DNA of 6,603 bases from a bacterium (GTDB taxonomy: Bacteria; Patescibacteria; Dojkabacteria; JAKAPS01; JAJZLI01): the NCBI GenBank assembly GCA_021809565.1, contig JAJZKG010000029.1:1-6603 (forward strand). The letters are read 5' to 3'. Position numbers and translations under genes: made by a program. The notes below the pieces were generated by a model that saw nothing but the letters and a program-made list of their open reading frames with translations, was not told the origin of the DNA and ran no database searches. Of this stretch, positions 1-5,397 are shown piece by piece; position 1 is the first letter of the stretch; each line of letters begins with the position of its first letter.

Positions 1-125
1 AATTTAGGATGTAAGTACATAAGCACTTTAACCTTGGAAAGGAACTCATATATACCTAGATTCTTTTCTATATATTGGTTACTTACTATCTGTAGTTTAA
101 CTATTTGATGTTCTGTTATTTTCAT
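1..125 (-). CDS. Hypothetical protein, N-terminal part only
   Basis: An open frame begins with ATG at 125-123 and runs off the left edge of the window after 41 codons with no stop. The ATG overlaps the TGA stop of the methyltransferase gene as ATGA, the usual arrangement for translational coupling. The visible protein starts MKITEHQIVKLQIVSNQYIE and is mixed charged and hydrophobic, with no signal peptide or recognisable motif. No Shine-Dalgarno sequence is visible upstream, so coupling to the previous gene is the main support for this start. It continues the minus-strand operon. Function cannot be assigned from the fragment. Confidence 0.7.
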   Translation of the reverse strand, partial: MKITEHQIVKLQIVSNQYIEKNLGIYEFLSKVKVLMYLHPK

Positions 126-628
126 ACTGTATAAGGTTCAAAATCTTCTAGATCTTTAATTGCTTTAATTTCTGCAATTAATCTTCCATTCTCTACTACA
201 TTCTTTACTTTTTTAAATCTGGATTTATGTCCATAGTGATCATGAAATCCATAGTAGTCTCCTGAAAAATAATGAATACTTTCCTCTGTCCATACATATA
301 CATGTTGAGGATCTTGGAAGCATTCACGAGCAGGATAGCATGGGGATTCCATATGGAATATTCCGTTATGTTTTAATACTCTGTAGATCTCATTGAATAA
401 TGGAATCATTCCTTCATGTTCCACGTGTTCCATAAAATCAAAGGCGGTAACTAGATTGAACATATTATCAGTAAAGGGTAATGGATCATGAGACAGATCT
501 GCGTATAGAATATCTTTATTTCTAGGAGGATTAATATCTACTCCAAAACACACTTTTATTCCTTCTTGTTTTCTTAAAGTATCGCCACATCCCAGATCAA
601 GTTGTTTTTTAGGCATAATTAAAGTCAT
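122..628 (-). CDS. Class I SAM-dependent methyltransferase (Methyltransf_11-like)
   Basis: The 168-residue protein carries the class I methyltransferase signatures in order: motif I LDLGCGD at residues 10-16 (SAM-binding glycine loop), GVDI at 29-32 with the acidic ribose-binding Asp31, ADL at 43-45, motif IV-like FNLVTAFDFMEH at 57-68, and RVLKHNGIFHMESP at 83-96. DPQHVYVWTEESIHYF at 106-121 resembles the DPxHxxxxTxExxxxYF segment common in small glycan-type and phage methyltransferases. The protein starts almost at motif I, so it lacks the N-terminal helices many relatives have. The ATG at 628 overlaps the TGA of the upstream gene as ATGA. The Met at codon 5 (616) is an alternative start and has the AATTATG context seen at other genes here. 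The substrate is unknown: a glycan or small molecule is as likely as nucleic acid. The glycosyltransferase two genes upstream suggests a shared pathway, which is inference. Confidence 0.88.
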   Translation of the reverse strand: MTLIMPKKQLDLGCGDTLRKQEGIKVCFGVDINPPRNKDILYADLSHDPLPFTDNMFNLVTAFDFMEHVEHEGMIPLFNEIYRVLKHNGIFHMESPCYPARECFQDPQHVYVWTEESIHYFSGDYYGFHDHYGHKSRFKKVKNVVENGRLIAEIKAIKDLEDFEPYTV

Positions 629-879
629 GTTATTACTAAGAATAATAATATAACGAACAGATTAAGGAAGGCTACAAAATCATTTATTTGAAACCTTGCC
701 AGAACTGAACCGAGTATAATGATAAGATCTACGAAAAGAAATGATAGTAATAAATATTGTTTAAATATTTTAAACTGTATGTCTGTTACAACAGATCTGT
801 CGACAGCTGTTTTTATCTCTGGTGGTATCATATTAAGTATATCTTCTACTGTTTGTTTTTTATCTTTTGGTTTATTCAT
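625..879 (-). CDS. Small membrane protein, two predicted spans
   Basis: This 84-residue protein has a charged, Lys-rich N-terminal half (residues 1-40) followed by two hydrophobic stretches, about residues 42-61 and 66-83, the second ending at the C-terminus. It looks like a two-span inner-membrane protein with its charged head probably in the cytoplasm. Its ATG lies inside the end of the glycosyltransferase gene (8-base overlap), and a GAGG Shine-Dalgarno at 892-889 sits 9 bases before the start, inside the codons of the glycosyltransferase tail. Its stop overlaps the methyltransferase start. The position between a glycosyltransferase and a methyltransferase suggests a membrane-associated partner, but no family is recognised. 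Confidence 0.75.
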   Translation of the reverse strand: MNKPKDKKQTVEDILNMIPPEIKTAVDRSVVTDIQFKIFKQYLLLSFLFVDLIIILGSVLARFQINDFVAFLNLFVILLFLVIT

Positions 880-2116
880 TTTCTAATTCCTCTAATAAAG
901 TAATCCATTTTTGTTTTATATATTCCCAATTAAAGAACTTGGCATATTCATACCCGTTATTTATTTTTTCTAGTGTTTCCCCCGTATATGCCAGACCGAA
1001 CTTATCTTGATATATTTTATTTAGTTTCTTAACTCCTCCTTCTAGGTTAGCTAGTGGATGTAGAAGGGAGCTTTCTGAGCCATAGATAAAATATTCAGAT
1101 GTAGTAGTTCCAGATGGTATAAAGTATCCTCTTTTTTCGTCTACTCCTATGATCTCCATAATAGAAGAGTTATAAGGTGCTAGTACTGGGGTTTTTGCAG
1201 CCATAGCTTCTGTTATTGGTAATCCCCATCCTTCCCCCATAGTAGTAGATACTAGAACATCCGCCATATTATATAGTTTATTAAGGAATTCTGGTGTAAC
1301 TCCTATTATTTCGCTGAAGTATTTAGGGTCTGGAAATTTAACAAAGTCTTGGCATTCTAGTGCAAATGTAATATCTAATAGATCTCCACCCACATCTTCT
1401 ACTTTAGAATTAATGAAGTATAGTAATTTTGAGTCTTTCTTAAATATTTTCCCATCTTTAAATGTTTTTACCAATTGCATAGAGCGTGGTATATCTTTTC
1501 TCCATTGGTTTCTAGAAACATTTAGAACAAAGAAATCTGAATCTTTGAGGCCGAATATTTCTTTTCTATCTTTTCTGATATGGCTTTCTGAAAGTGGTTT
1601 GAATATATTGTTATCAGTCCCGTGTCCTATGACTTTGACTTTCCCTTGATCTTTCAAAGAAGGTTGTCCCATTTCTATAATTCTTTTACCAAAATCAGTA
1701 TAGGATACTATTACATCATATTGCAGTAAGGGTGCGAGAGCTAGGGATGGAATAAATTCTGTATCGATTGGTGTATAAGCTATTATTTTAGTAGTTGGGT
1801 TATTCTTTTTAGCTATTTCTATTTCTTTATTGAATTGGGCAATGACGTTCCAGTCATTGAATAGGAATATATAGTCCCATGTTTTCTCTGTTATGAGGAA
1901 TCTCATTTTTTCTATATTAAATGGAGTTTTATCGGCTAGATATAATTTATATTGTTGTTTTTCTGATTCTTTTCCTGGGATATCTTGGTATTGGTTAATG
2001 GCACATAGTGTGAGATCGTATTTACTTTGTAGAGCTTCTGTTAGGTATTTTGCAACGTTTCCGAAACCTGTTGTGATCAGGGGAGAATCGCAATAGAGTA
2101 GCATTGTTTTTTTCAT
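872..2116 (-). CDS. GT-B fold glycosyltransferase, GT4-like
   Basis: The 414-residue protein looks like a complete GT-B retaining glycosyltransferase. The N-terminal domain opens with DSPLITTGFGNVAKYL (residues 10-25), the usual first strand and glycine loop at the acceptor side. GHGTDNNIFKP at 164-174 matches the GxD..F.P linker of GT4 enzymes, followed by NVSRNQWRKDIP at 199-210 with the basic residues that contact the donor phosphates. The C-terminal domain has GEGWGLPITEAMAAKTPVLAP at 294-314, an EX7E motif (Glu295 and Glu303) that binds the nucleotide-sugar donor. No signal peptide or membrane span is seen, so it should be cytoplasmic. Sugar donor and acceptor cannot be read from the sequence; large phages use such enzymes on surface glycans or on modified DNA bases. 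The start has no Shine-Dalgarno but lies just after a promoter-like sequence, suggesting a leaderless mRNA. Met5 is an alternative start. Confidence 0.93.
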   Translation of the reverse strand: MKKTMLLYCDSPLITTGFGNVAKYLTEALQSKYDLTLCAINQYQDIPGKESEKQQYKLYLADKTPFNIEKMRFLITEKTWDYIFLFNDWNVIAQFNKEIEIAKKNNPTTKIIAYTPIDTEFIPSLALAPLLQYDVIVSYTDFGKRIIEMGQPSLKDQGKVKVIGHGTDNNIFKPLSESHIRKDRKEIFGLKDSDFFVLNVSRNQWRKDIPRSMQLVKTFKDGKIFKKDSKLLYFINSKVEDVGGDLLDITFALECQDFVKFPDPKYFSEIIGVTPEFLNKLYNMADVLVSTTMGEGWGLPITEAMAAKTPVLAPYNSSIMEIIGVDEKRGYFIPSGTTTSEYFIYGSESSLLHPLANLEGGVKKLNKIYQDKFGLAYTGETLEKINNGYEYAKFFNWEYIKQKWITLLEELENE

Positions 2117-2122
2117 ATTTTT

Positions 2123-2150
2123 ATTATATCTAATTTAATTATTTATTCAA
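2123..2150 (-). promoter_or_regulatory. Promoter before the glycosyltransferase, near-leaderless
   Basis: On the minus strand, TTGAAT (2150-2145), a 16-base spacer and a perfect TATAAT (2128-2123) form a sigma70-type promoter. Only 6 bases separate the -10 box from the ATG at 2116, so transcription would start at or within a base or two of the start codon. That fits the lack of a Shine-Dalgarno there. The -35 overlaps the last codons of the upstream 149-aa gene. AT-rich sequence makes TATAAT common, so this stays a prediction. Confidence 0.5.
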
Positions 2151-2592
2151 TAGTTCTGTTTAATGTTGTGTGGTTATGCTGTTTTGCAATCTCCTTAGTT
2201 TTATATATTTTAATTCCCTTACTTTTTTCTCCGAAGGGAATAGCCATATTTTCTTTTCTTTTATCTTCAAATAGAAATCTACTAGGTTTTGTAATATTTT
2301 GTAAAAATCTAGTAATAATAATAGAGATAGGTTTTGTAGTAATGGCATCATCTATTTCTGACAGATACATTAACTCTTCAATTCTAATAACTCCCAATCC
2401 GAAGAAGAACCATCTTATTATTTGGTTATTTCTATCTATTTTTTTATTAGTATTTACATTTAGTATTTTATTTTTTTTAATAAGTGTATTATTTGATTGT
2501 TCTATGAGATTCTCTAGGAAGTAGAAATTCTCTTTAGTACAAGGTATTTCGTCATAGAAATGAAATTGTGTTATATCAACTGATTTGGTCAT
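2143..2592 (-). CDS. Hypothetical protein translationally coupled to the annealing protein
   Basis: This gene encodes 149 residues of unknown function. The protein is mixed alpha/beta in feel, rich in Ile, Asn and Lys, with an aromatic patch WFFFGLGVIRIEEL at about residues 61-74 and a basic C-terminal third. There is no signal peptide, no convincing membrane span and no Cys motif. The start is well supported: ATG overlaps the TGA of the recombinase gene as ATGA, and a perfect AAGGAGGT lies 5 bases before it. This is the strongest ribosome binding site in the window, so the protein is probably made in quantity together with the annealing protein. A role beside that protein (nuclease, loader or inhibitor) is possible, but nothing in the residues shows it. 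Confidence 0.8.
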   Translation of the reverse strand: MTKSVDITQFHFYDEIPCTKENFYFLENLIEQSNNTLIKKNKILNVNTNKKIDRNNQIIRWFFFGLGVIRIEELMYLSEIDDAITTKPISIIITRFLQNITKPSRFLFEDKRKENMAIPFGEKSKGIKIYKTKEIAKQHNHTTLNRTIE

Positions 2593-3542
2593 TGTTTACC
2601 TCCTTCTTTATAAGTAAAACTACATTCTGGATATTGATCACATCCAATAAATTCTCCGAAAGATCCTTTTCTTAATTTAAGTCTTCCGACTCTGCTTTCT
2701 GTTCTACATTTAGGACAGATATCACCTTCAACAAATCCTGTTTTTTTAACAGGTTTATCGTCTTCAGTATTGAGATCTATTTTTACTTTACTATTTCTAA
2801 TATCTGACTCTTCATTGAATCTTTTAATCTCTTTAGCATCTGTATCTTCTCCGAATACTTCTTCCATTTCATCCCAGCCCATGTCTTCATCTAGAATACT
2901 TTCTTTTATGCTATCTTGTGATATTGTTTCTAATTCTTCTTCTATATCTTCTTTTGTATTGATAAGTGTTTTCACTGTGTCTGTAGATTTCATGTTTGCA
3001 TTTATTACGGGAGGTTTAGTTTTGGTAGTAGTCGTTTGTGAGAATTCTTCTGGAGTATATAGTCCAGATAGTTCCATAGCGAATCCTTTTCTTAGTGCCA
3101 AGCTTTCAGATACTTTCGAGAGCATTACTCTTTCCTTACTTTCCCATAACGGATTATTCCCTTTATATTCTGATAGATAAGCTACTCCAGTAGCTACAGG
3201 ATAACGTACTCCATCTTTAGAGAATTTATAAATGGTAGTATCGCATCTAAGGTCATCTTTACCTTTTATCTTTTCTGTTGTAAAAATTGGTGCATCTTGA
3301 CCAGCATATAATCCTGAGCGTTCTGCTATTAATCTTAATCCATCGATTGATACTTGTATATTTAACTTGCCTGCAATCTTAATGAACCATATTTGATGAG
3401 CTAGAGGGTCTAATCCTGTTTTATTGCAGTAGTATAAGAATAGATTTAGTTCATCTGTCGTAGCACCTTTTGCTACTGTATTTTTAATTAGATCTATTTG
3501 GCTTGAATCTAACGTTTTATATTGTTGTAGTTGTTGTCCCAT
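2589..3542 (-). CDS. bet: Redbeta/RecT-type ssDNA annealing protein with C-terminal zinc ribbon
   Basis: This 317-residue protein anneals complementary single strands and would serve phage recombination or replication repair. Residues 26-170 follow the lambda Bet family closely: GATTDELNLFLYYCNKTGLD, QVSIDGLRLIAERSGLYAGQ (63-82), then the C-terminal block LSKVSESLALRKGFAMELSG leading into LYTPEEFSQ (141-169). Residues 190-265 form an acidic, low-complexity linker. The tail carries Cys276, Cys279, Cys301 and Cys307 as CX2C-X21-CX5C around a GEFIGCDQYPEC motif, the type I topoisomerase zinc ribbon that binds single-stranded DNA. Ordinary Bet proteins are about 260 residues and lack it. The start is 6 bases after the 78-aa gene's stop and has no clear Shine-Dalgarno. 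The last codons (K-E-G-G-K-Q) also encode the Shine-Dalgarno of the next gene. No exonuclease partner is recognised in the window. Confidence 0.95.
   Translation of the reverse strand: MGQQLQQYKTLDSSQIDLIKNTVAKGATTDELNLFLYYCNKTGLDPLAHQIWFIKIAGKLNIQVSIDGLRLIAERSGLYAGQDAPIFTTEKIKGKDDLRCDTTIYKFSKDGVRYPVATGVAYLSEYKGNNPLWESKERVMLSKVSESLALRKGFAMELSGLYTPEEFSQTTTTKTKPPVINANMKSTDTVKTLINTKEDIEEELETISQDSIKESILDEDMGWDEMEEVFGEDTDAKEIKRFNEESDIRNSKVKIDLNTEDDKPVKKTGFVEGDICPKCRTESRVGRLKLRKGSFGEFIGCDQYPECSFTYKEGGKQ
2598..2605 (-). promoter_or_regulatory. Consensus Shine-Dalgarno embedded in the recombinase tail
   Basis: AAGGAGGT on the minus strand lies 5 bases before the ATG at 2592 and is complementary to the anti-SD end of 16S rRNA. 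It falls inside the Lys-Glu-Gly-Gly-Lys codons of the annealing protein. It fixes the start of the 149-aa gene and shows that the host ribosome uses SD initiation. Confidence 0.9.
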
Positions 3543-3548
3543 AATTAT

Positions 3549-3785
3549 TTATAATTTAGATTTAATTTCTTCCATAGCATTATCTAATTTATTTATAGTG
3601 TCTGTTATACCTACAACCTTTCCCTTGATTATATCAACAGCAGTCTCATCTATTTTTTCTTCTTCTTTTAAAGTAAGTTCCAGATATTTTGCAACATCAT
3701 GAACCCAAGATTTTATTCTTGCTTGTTTTTGTTCAAATATAGTAGTAATTAATAGTTTTTGTGTATCATTTAAAGTATTGTTCAT
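3549..3785 (-). CDS. Hypothetical small helical protein
   Basis: The gene encodes 78 residues of unknown function, almost certainly all-helical and possibly coiled-coil: charged heptad-like stretches at about 14-50 (EQKQARIKSWVHDVAKYLEL) and 60-78 (DTINKLDNAMEEIKSKL). There is no Cys, signal peptide or membrane segment, so it should be a soluble cytoplasmic protein. AAGGAA at 3799-3794 sits 8 bases before the ATG. The stop is 6 bases from the annealing-protein start, so the two are co-transcribed. It could be an accessory DNA-metabolism or regulatory protein, but no family is recognised. Confidence 0.75.
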   Translation of the reverse strand: MNNTLNDTQKLLITTIFEQKQARIKSWVHDVAKYLELTLKEEEKIDETAVDIIKGKVVGITDTINKLDNAMEEIKSKL

Positions 3786-3811
3786 AATCTGTATTCCTTA
3801 TATAAAATAAA

Positions 3812-3907
3812 TTATTTATTCATTAATCTTCTAGAATAAATCTTTGCTCTGATTTTAACATATTTGATAAAATTTTTGTTATATTTTTTTAATTGTTTTT
3901 TATTCAT
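3812..3907 (-). CDS. Small basic peptide, 31 aa
   Basis: A short frame from ATG at 3907 to TAA at 3814-3812 encodes MNKKQLKKYNKNFIKYVKIR followed by 11 more residues. It is strongly basic, with many Lys and Arg and no acidic residue. AAGGAA at 3922-3917 lies 9 bases before the start. It fills the space between two well-supported genes, 31 bases after the 102-aa stop and 26 bases before the 78-aa start, with the same ATTATG start context as its neighbours. Very small basic phage proteins often bind nucleic acid or host enzymes, but nothing here identifies a target. The main alternative is an untranslated spacer. Confidence 0.5.
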   Translation of the reverse strand: MNKKQLKKYNKNFIKYVKIRAKIYSRRLMNK

Positions 3908-3938
3908 AATTTTATTTTCCTTATTATTATAAATTATA

Positions 3939-4247
3939 TTAATATCCTCTTATTTTTTCTATAATCTTATTTAATATTAATCCTATTATTACACACCCCA
4001 TACTTATACCTAAAATTATAAATGTCGGAAAAATAGGAACAGGGATTTTATGTATATATGCTCCTATAATAAATATACTATATATTATAGTACAAATTAT
4101 TCCTCCGATAATTAAAGTACCAACTGCTTCCAGAATTAATCCTCCATAATGTTTTGTATTCTGTTCTGTCTCAAAATCATATTCACAATTAAGTTTACCG
4201 CATACTATACAATTTTTTCCTGTTAAGGTATTTTCTTTTTTATTCAT
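3939..4247 (-). CDS. Two-span membrane protein with N-terminal Cys cluster
   Basis: This 102-residue protein begins with a soluble head containing CIVCGKLNC (Cys at 14, 17 and 22), a CxxC-type site that could bind zinc or be redox active, although a fourth clear ligand is not obvious. Two hydrophobic segments follow, about residues 38-66 and 73-92, joined by HKIPVPIFP, and the protein ends with a basic tail. It is likely an inner-membrane protein with the Cys head in the cytoplasm. Its ATG comes only 2 bases after the stop of the 54-aa gene, with no Shine-Dalgarno, so it probably depends on re-initiation. No family recognised. Confidence 0.75.
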   Translation of the reverse strand: MNKKENTLTGKNCIVCGKLNCEYDFETEQNTKHYGGLILEAVGTLIIGGIICTIIYSIFIIGAYIHKIPVPIFPTFIILGISMGCVIIGLILNKIIEKIRGY

Positions 4248-4249
4248 AA

Positions 4250-4414
4250 TTATTTATATAAATTAGTTATAAGTACTAAGAATGAGAATAGTATCAAGAA
4301 TAATCCAAATCCTAGCTCTATAGCTATTGAATAATCTCTCTTGTTATCTTTAAATGATACTAATCTTACAAAGTCATTTACTATTATTGTTTTGTTCTTT
4401 TGTTTATTTGCCAT
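4250..4414 (-). CDS. Small single-span membrane protein, 54 aa
   Basis: A frame from ATG at 4414 to TAA at 4252-4250 encodes 54 residues: a basic N-terminus (MANKQKNKTIIVNDFVRLVS), a charged stretch FKDNKRDYS, then one long hydrophobic span at about residues 34-51 (LGFGLFLILFSFLVLITN) and a short tail. The layout is that of a tail-anchored or single-pass inner-membrane peptide. The gene fits exactly between the 91-aa stop (19 bases upstream) and the 102-aa start (2 bases downstream). Its start shares an identical 15-base leader, ATAACCAAATTATGG, with the 91-aa gene and lacks a Shine-Dalgarno. Function unknown; a holin-like or host-takeover peptide is possible but not shown. Confidence 0.65.
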   Translation of the reverse strand: MANKQKNKTIIVNDFVRLVSFKDNKRDYSIAIELGFGLFLILFSFLVLITNLYK

Positions 4415-4425
4415 AATTTGGTTAT
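4411..4425 (-). repeat. Shared 15-base start leader (copy 1; copy 2 at 4706-4720)
   Basis: The minus-strand sequence ATAACCAAATTATGG surrounds the start of both the 54-aa gene (4425-4411) and the 91-aa gene (4720-4706) with no mismatch. The proteins are unrelated beyond the start, so the identity is confined to the initiation region. It lacks a Shine-Dalgarno and may be a translation enhancer, a binding site for a regulator, or the trace of a duplicated leader. Confidence 0.7.
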
Positions 4426-4433
4426 TAATAAAA

Positions 4434-4709
4434 TTAAACTATTCTATAGTCCATCATGATATCATTCTCTATACCATTTAAGTGATACCTATGACAGTCA
4501 CATTCACATTTTTGATAACACCCCATATCTTTACCATGATTTTTTACATAATCTTCTTTCCCATTATAATCTGGGTTGGTATGACAAGTACATGGACATG
4601 TTTTTGTATCCTTATCAACCTGTTTTCTATATTCTTCCTCTTCCTTTTTAATAATCTTAGATGCTTCTACTACATCTACATTATAATTTATTCTGCTAAA
4701 TAATCCCAT
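4434..4709 (-). CDS. Cys/His-rich putative metal-binding protein
   Basis: This 91-residue soluble protein contains two near-copies of a C-x-C-x-C-H motif: CPCTCH at residues 38-43 and CECDCH at 68-73, the second preceded by CYQKCECDCHRYH with extra Cys and His. The spacing between the two suggests a pair of zinc sites or one metal cluster. The N-terminal third is a charged helix (KIIKKEEEEYRKQVDKD), and the C-terminus is acidic and mixed. It follows the 26-aa frame after 7 bases, and its start has the 15-base leader ATAACCAAATTATGG shared with the 54-aa gene and no Shine-Dalgarno. I recognise no named family; a nucleic-acid-binding or host-targeting small zinc protein is the likeliest type. 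Confidence 0.75.
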   Translation of the reverse strand: MGLFSRINYNVDVVEASKIIKKEEEEYRKQVDKDTKTCPCTCHTNPDYNGKEDYVKNHGKDMGCYQKCECDCHRYHLNGIENDIMMDYRIV

Positions 4710-4716
4710 AATTTGG

Positions 4717-4797
4717 TTATCTGTCTAAAATAGGTTGTTCATAAATAATAATATTCCCATCTATAATCTGTACCATGTCAACTGTTTCTTCTTCCAT
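4717..4797 (-). CDS. Short leader ORF, 26 aa
   Basis: The first possible frame of the operon runs from ATG at 4797 to TAA at 4719-4717 and encodes a 26-residue acidic peptide beginning MEEETVDMVQIIDGN. It sits about 55-60 bases after the predicted transcription start, ends 7 bases before the 91-aa gene and shares the ATTATG start context, although no Shine-Dalgarno is visible. Its stop lies inside the leader of the next gene, so it could be a real small protein or a leader peptide. Length alone gives weak support. Confidence 0.4.
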   Translation of the reverse strand: MEEETVDMVQIIDGNIIIYEQPILDR

Positions 4798-4860
4798 AAT
4801 ATTAATTTATCTAAAATAAAATAACTCTCGTTTTCTTTTTTTATCCCCCCCAGATTGAAA

Positions 4861-4889
4861 ACTATAAAAGTTATCTCGGATGCTTTCAA
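4861..4889 (-). promoter_or_regulatory. Operon promoter P2 (sigma70-like)
   Basis: The minus strand has TTGAAA (4889-4884), a 17-base spacer and TATAGT (4866-4861), which predicts a start near 4854 and a leader of about 57 bases before the first ATG. The leader contains a run of seven G at 4851-4845. ATTGAAA and TTTCAAT at 4855-4861 and 4884-4890 form an inverted repeat spanning the promoter from the -35 box to just past the -10 box, which could be an operator. Spacing is ideal and both boxes are near consensus. Confidence 0.6.
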
Positions 4890-4935
4890 TTTTTTGTAAG
4901 ACTTAACAAAGCATTAAAGTTATATTGTCTTTATT

Positions 4936-5050
4936 ATCATTAAATAGCTTATTTCTTTGAGGTTTGCCGAAGCTTAGCACTTCTCTGTGTCACTCTTATT
5001 ATTCTTCCGAAGAAAATAATAATCTATTTATTAGCTTTTTAATGATCTTG
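4936..5050 (-). ncRNA. Candidate structured RNA or operon leader
   Basis: If transcribed from the promoter just upstream, the RNA would start near 5049 and fold as a three-way junction. An outer stem pairs 5046-5030 with 4952-4936 (15 of 17 positions; ATCATTAAAAAGCTAAT against ATAAGCTATTTAATGAT). A hairpin at 5022-4996 has 8 plus 3 base pairs, one bulged G and a cUUCGg tetraloop. A small hairpin at about 4978-4964 has arms UGCU and GGCA. There is no open frame and no T-run after it, so it could be a free RNA with an unseen end or the structured 5' leader of the operon. It matches no riboswitch or ribozyme family I know. Confidence 0.4.
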
Positions 5051-5076
5051 ATTACATACTAACACACATATATAAA
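5048..5076 (+). promoter_or_regulatory. Possible opposing promoter
   Basis: On the plus strand TTGATT (5048-5053), a 17-base spacer and TATAAA (5071-5076) overlap the minus-strand promoter P1. It would drive transcription into the gene-free region to the right, for example an origin-directed RNA. AT-richness makes such matches easy, and no gene follows, so support is weak. Confidence 0.25.
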
Positions 5077-5084
5077 TATGTCAA
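5056..5084 (-). promoter_or_regulatory. Upstream promoter P1 with perfect -35 and extended -10
   Basis: The minus strand has a consensus TTGACA (5084-5079), a 17-base spacer and TAGTAT (5061-5056), preceded by TGT to give an extended -10. The predicted start is around 5049, exactly at the edge of the folded region below it. A second TTGACA lies 24 bases further upstream (5108-5103) without a matching -10. This is the best -35 in the window. Confidence 0.55.
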
Positions 5085-5111
5085 GTAATGTATCAGTAGT
5101 CCTGTCAATAA

Positions 5112-5136
5112 TTGCCATAACAGCAAGGGTTGGCAA
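5112..5136. repeat. Inverted repeat TTGCCA/TGGCAA
   Basis: TTGCCA (5112-5117) and TGGCAA (5131-5136) form a perfect 6-bp stem around a 13-base loop, followed on the plus strand by GTTTTGT. It could be a weak terminator of rightward transcription or a protein-binding site. The stem is too short and the T-run too broken to call a terminator. Confidence 0.35.
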
Positions 5137-5172
5137 GTTTTGTATGCGTATATAAAAATGGATAAAAATTAA

Positions 5173-5355
5173 CTAGGAGTATATTATTGGGTTATATTTA
5201 TTTAGCTTGGATCAAGGTGGACAGAATTTGGAATAATTACAGCTTATAGAGAAGAGGAAATTGAGATGATATATTGTTATTTGGTATATAAAGGTATAAA
5301 ATAGGAGGAAGAAGAAAGAAGACGCAATAGATATGATTTTAGGGATAAAACCCTT
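5173..5355 (+). pseudogene. Possible decayed or TAG-interrupted small gene
   Basis: This plus-strand frame is free of TAA and TGA for 61 codons but is interrupted by TAG at 5203-5205 and 5302-5304; it is bounded by TAA at 5170-5172 and 5356-5358. The product looks protein-like: WTEFGIITAYREEEIEMIYC, then YLVYKGIK, a TAG, and EEEERRRNRYDFRDKTL. An ATG at 5266 has GAGG 8 bases upstream. It could be the remnant of a small helical protein gene, a TAG-readthrough gene, or a chance result of a purine-rich tract. No family recognised. Confidence 0.2.
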
Positions 5356-5383
5356 TAAAAATAAGGGTAATTAGATATAGTAT

Positions 5384-5397
5384 TAAATATCGATCAA
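5384..5397. repeat. 14-base repeat, inverted copy at 6171-6184
   Basis: TAAATATCGATCAA occurs here and as an exact reverse complement at 6171-6184, about 790 bases away. Each copy lies near a TTGGGGTC element, so the two loci look like rearranged copies of one larger unit. It may be a binding or recombination site that brackets the probable origin. Confidence 0.6.

Noticed and set aside
2168..2524. Plus-strand frame of 118 codons opposite the 149-aa gene
   Set aside because: It is an antisense shadow: hydrophobic low-complexity product, no ribosome binding site, and the opposite frame has a perfect one.
2770..3180. Plus-strand frame of 136 codons opposite the annealing protein
   Set aside because: Ser- and Val-rich antisense of the acidic linker and the conserved Bet core; the real gene is certain.
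4482..4703. Plus-strand frame of 73 codons opposite the Cys/His protein
   Set aside because: Ile/Phe-rich antisense product, no start signals, and the minus frame fits the operon spacing.
5341..5368. AGGG/CCCT and ACCCTT/AAGGGT alternating hairpins as an attenuator
   Set aside because: Stems are only 4 to 6 bp, there is no T-run, and no gene follows on the plus strand.
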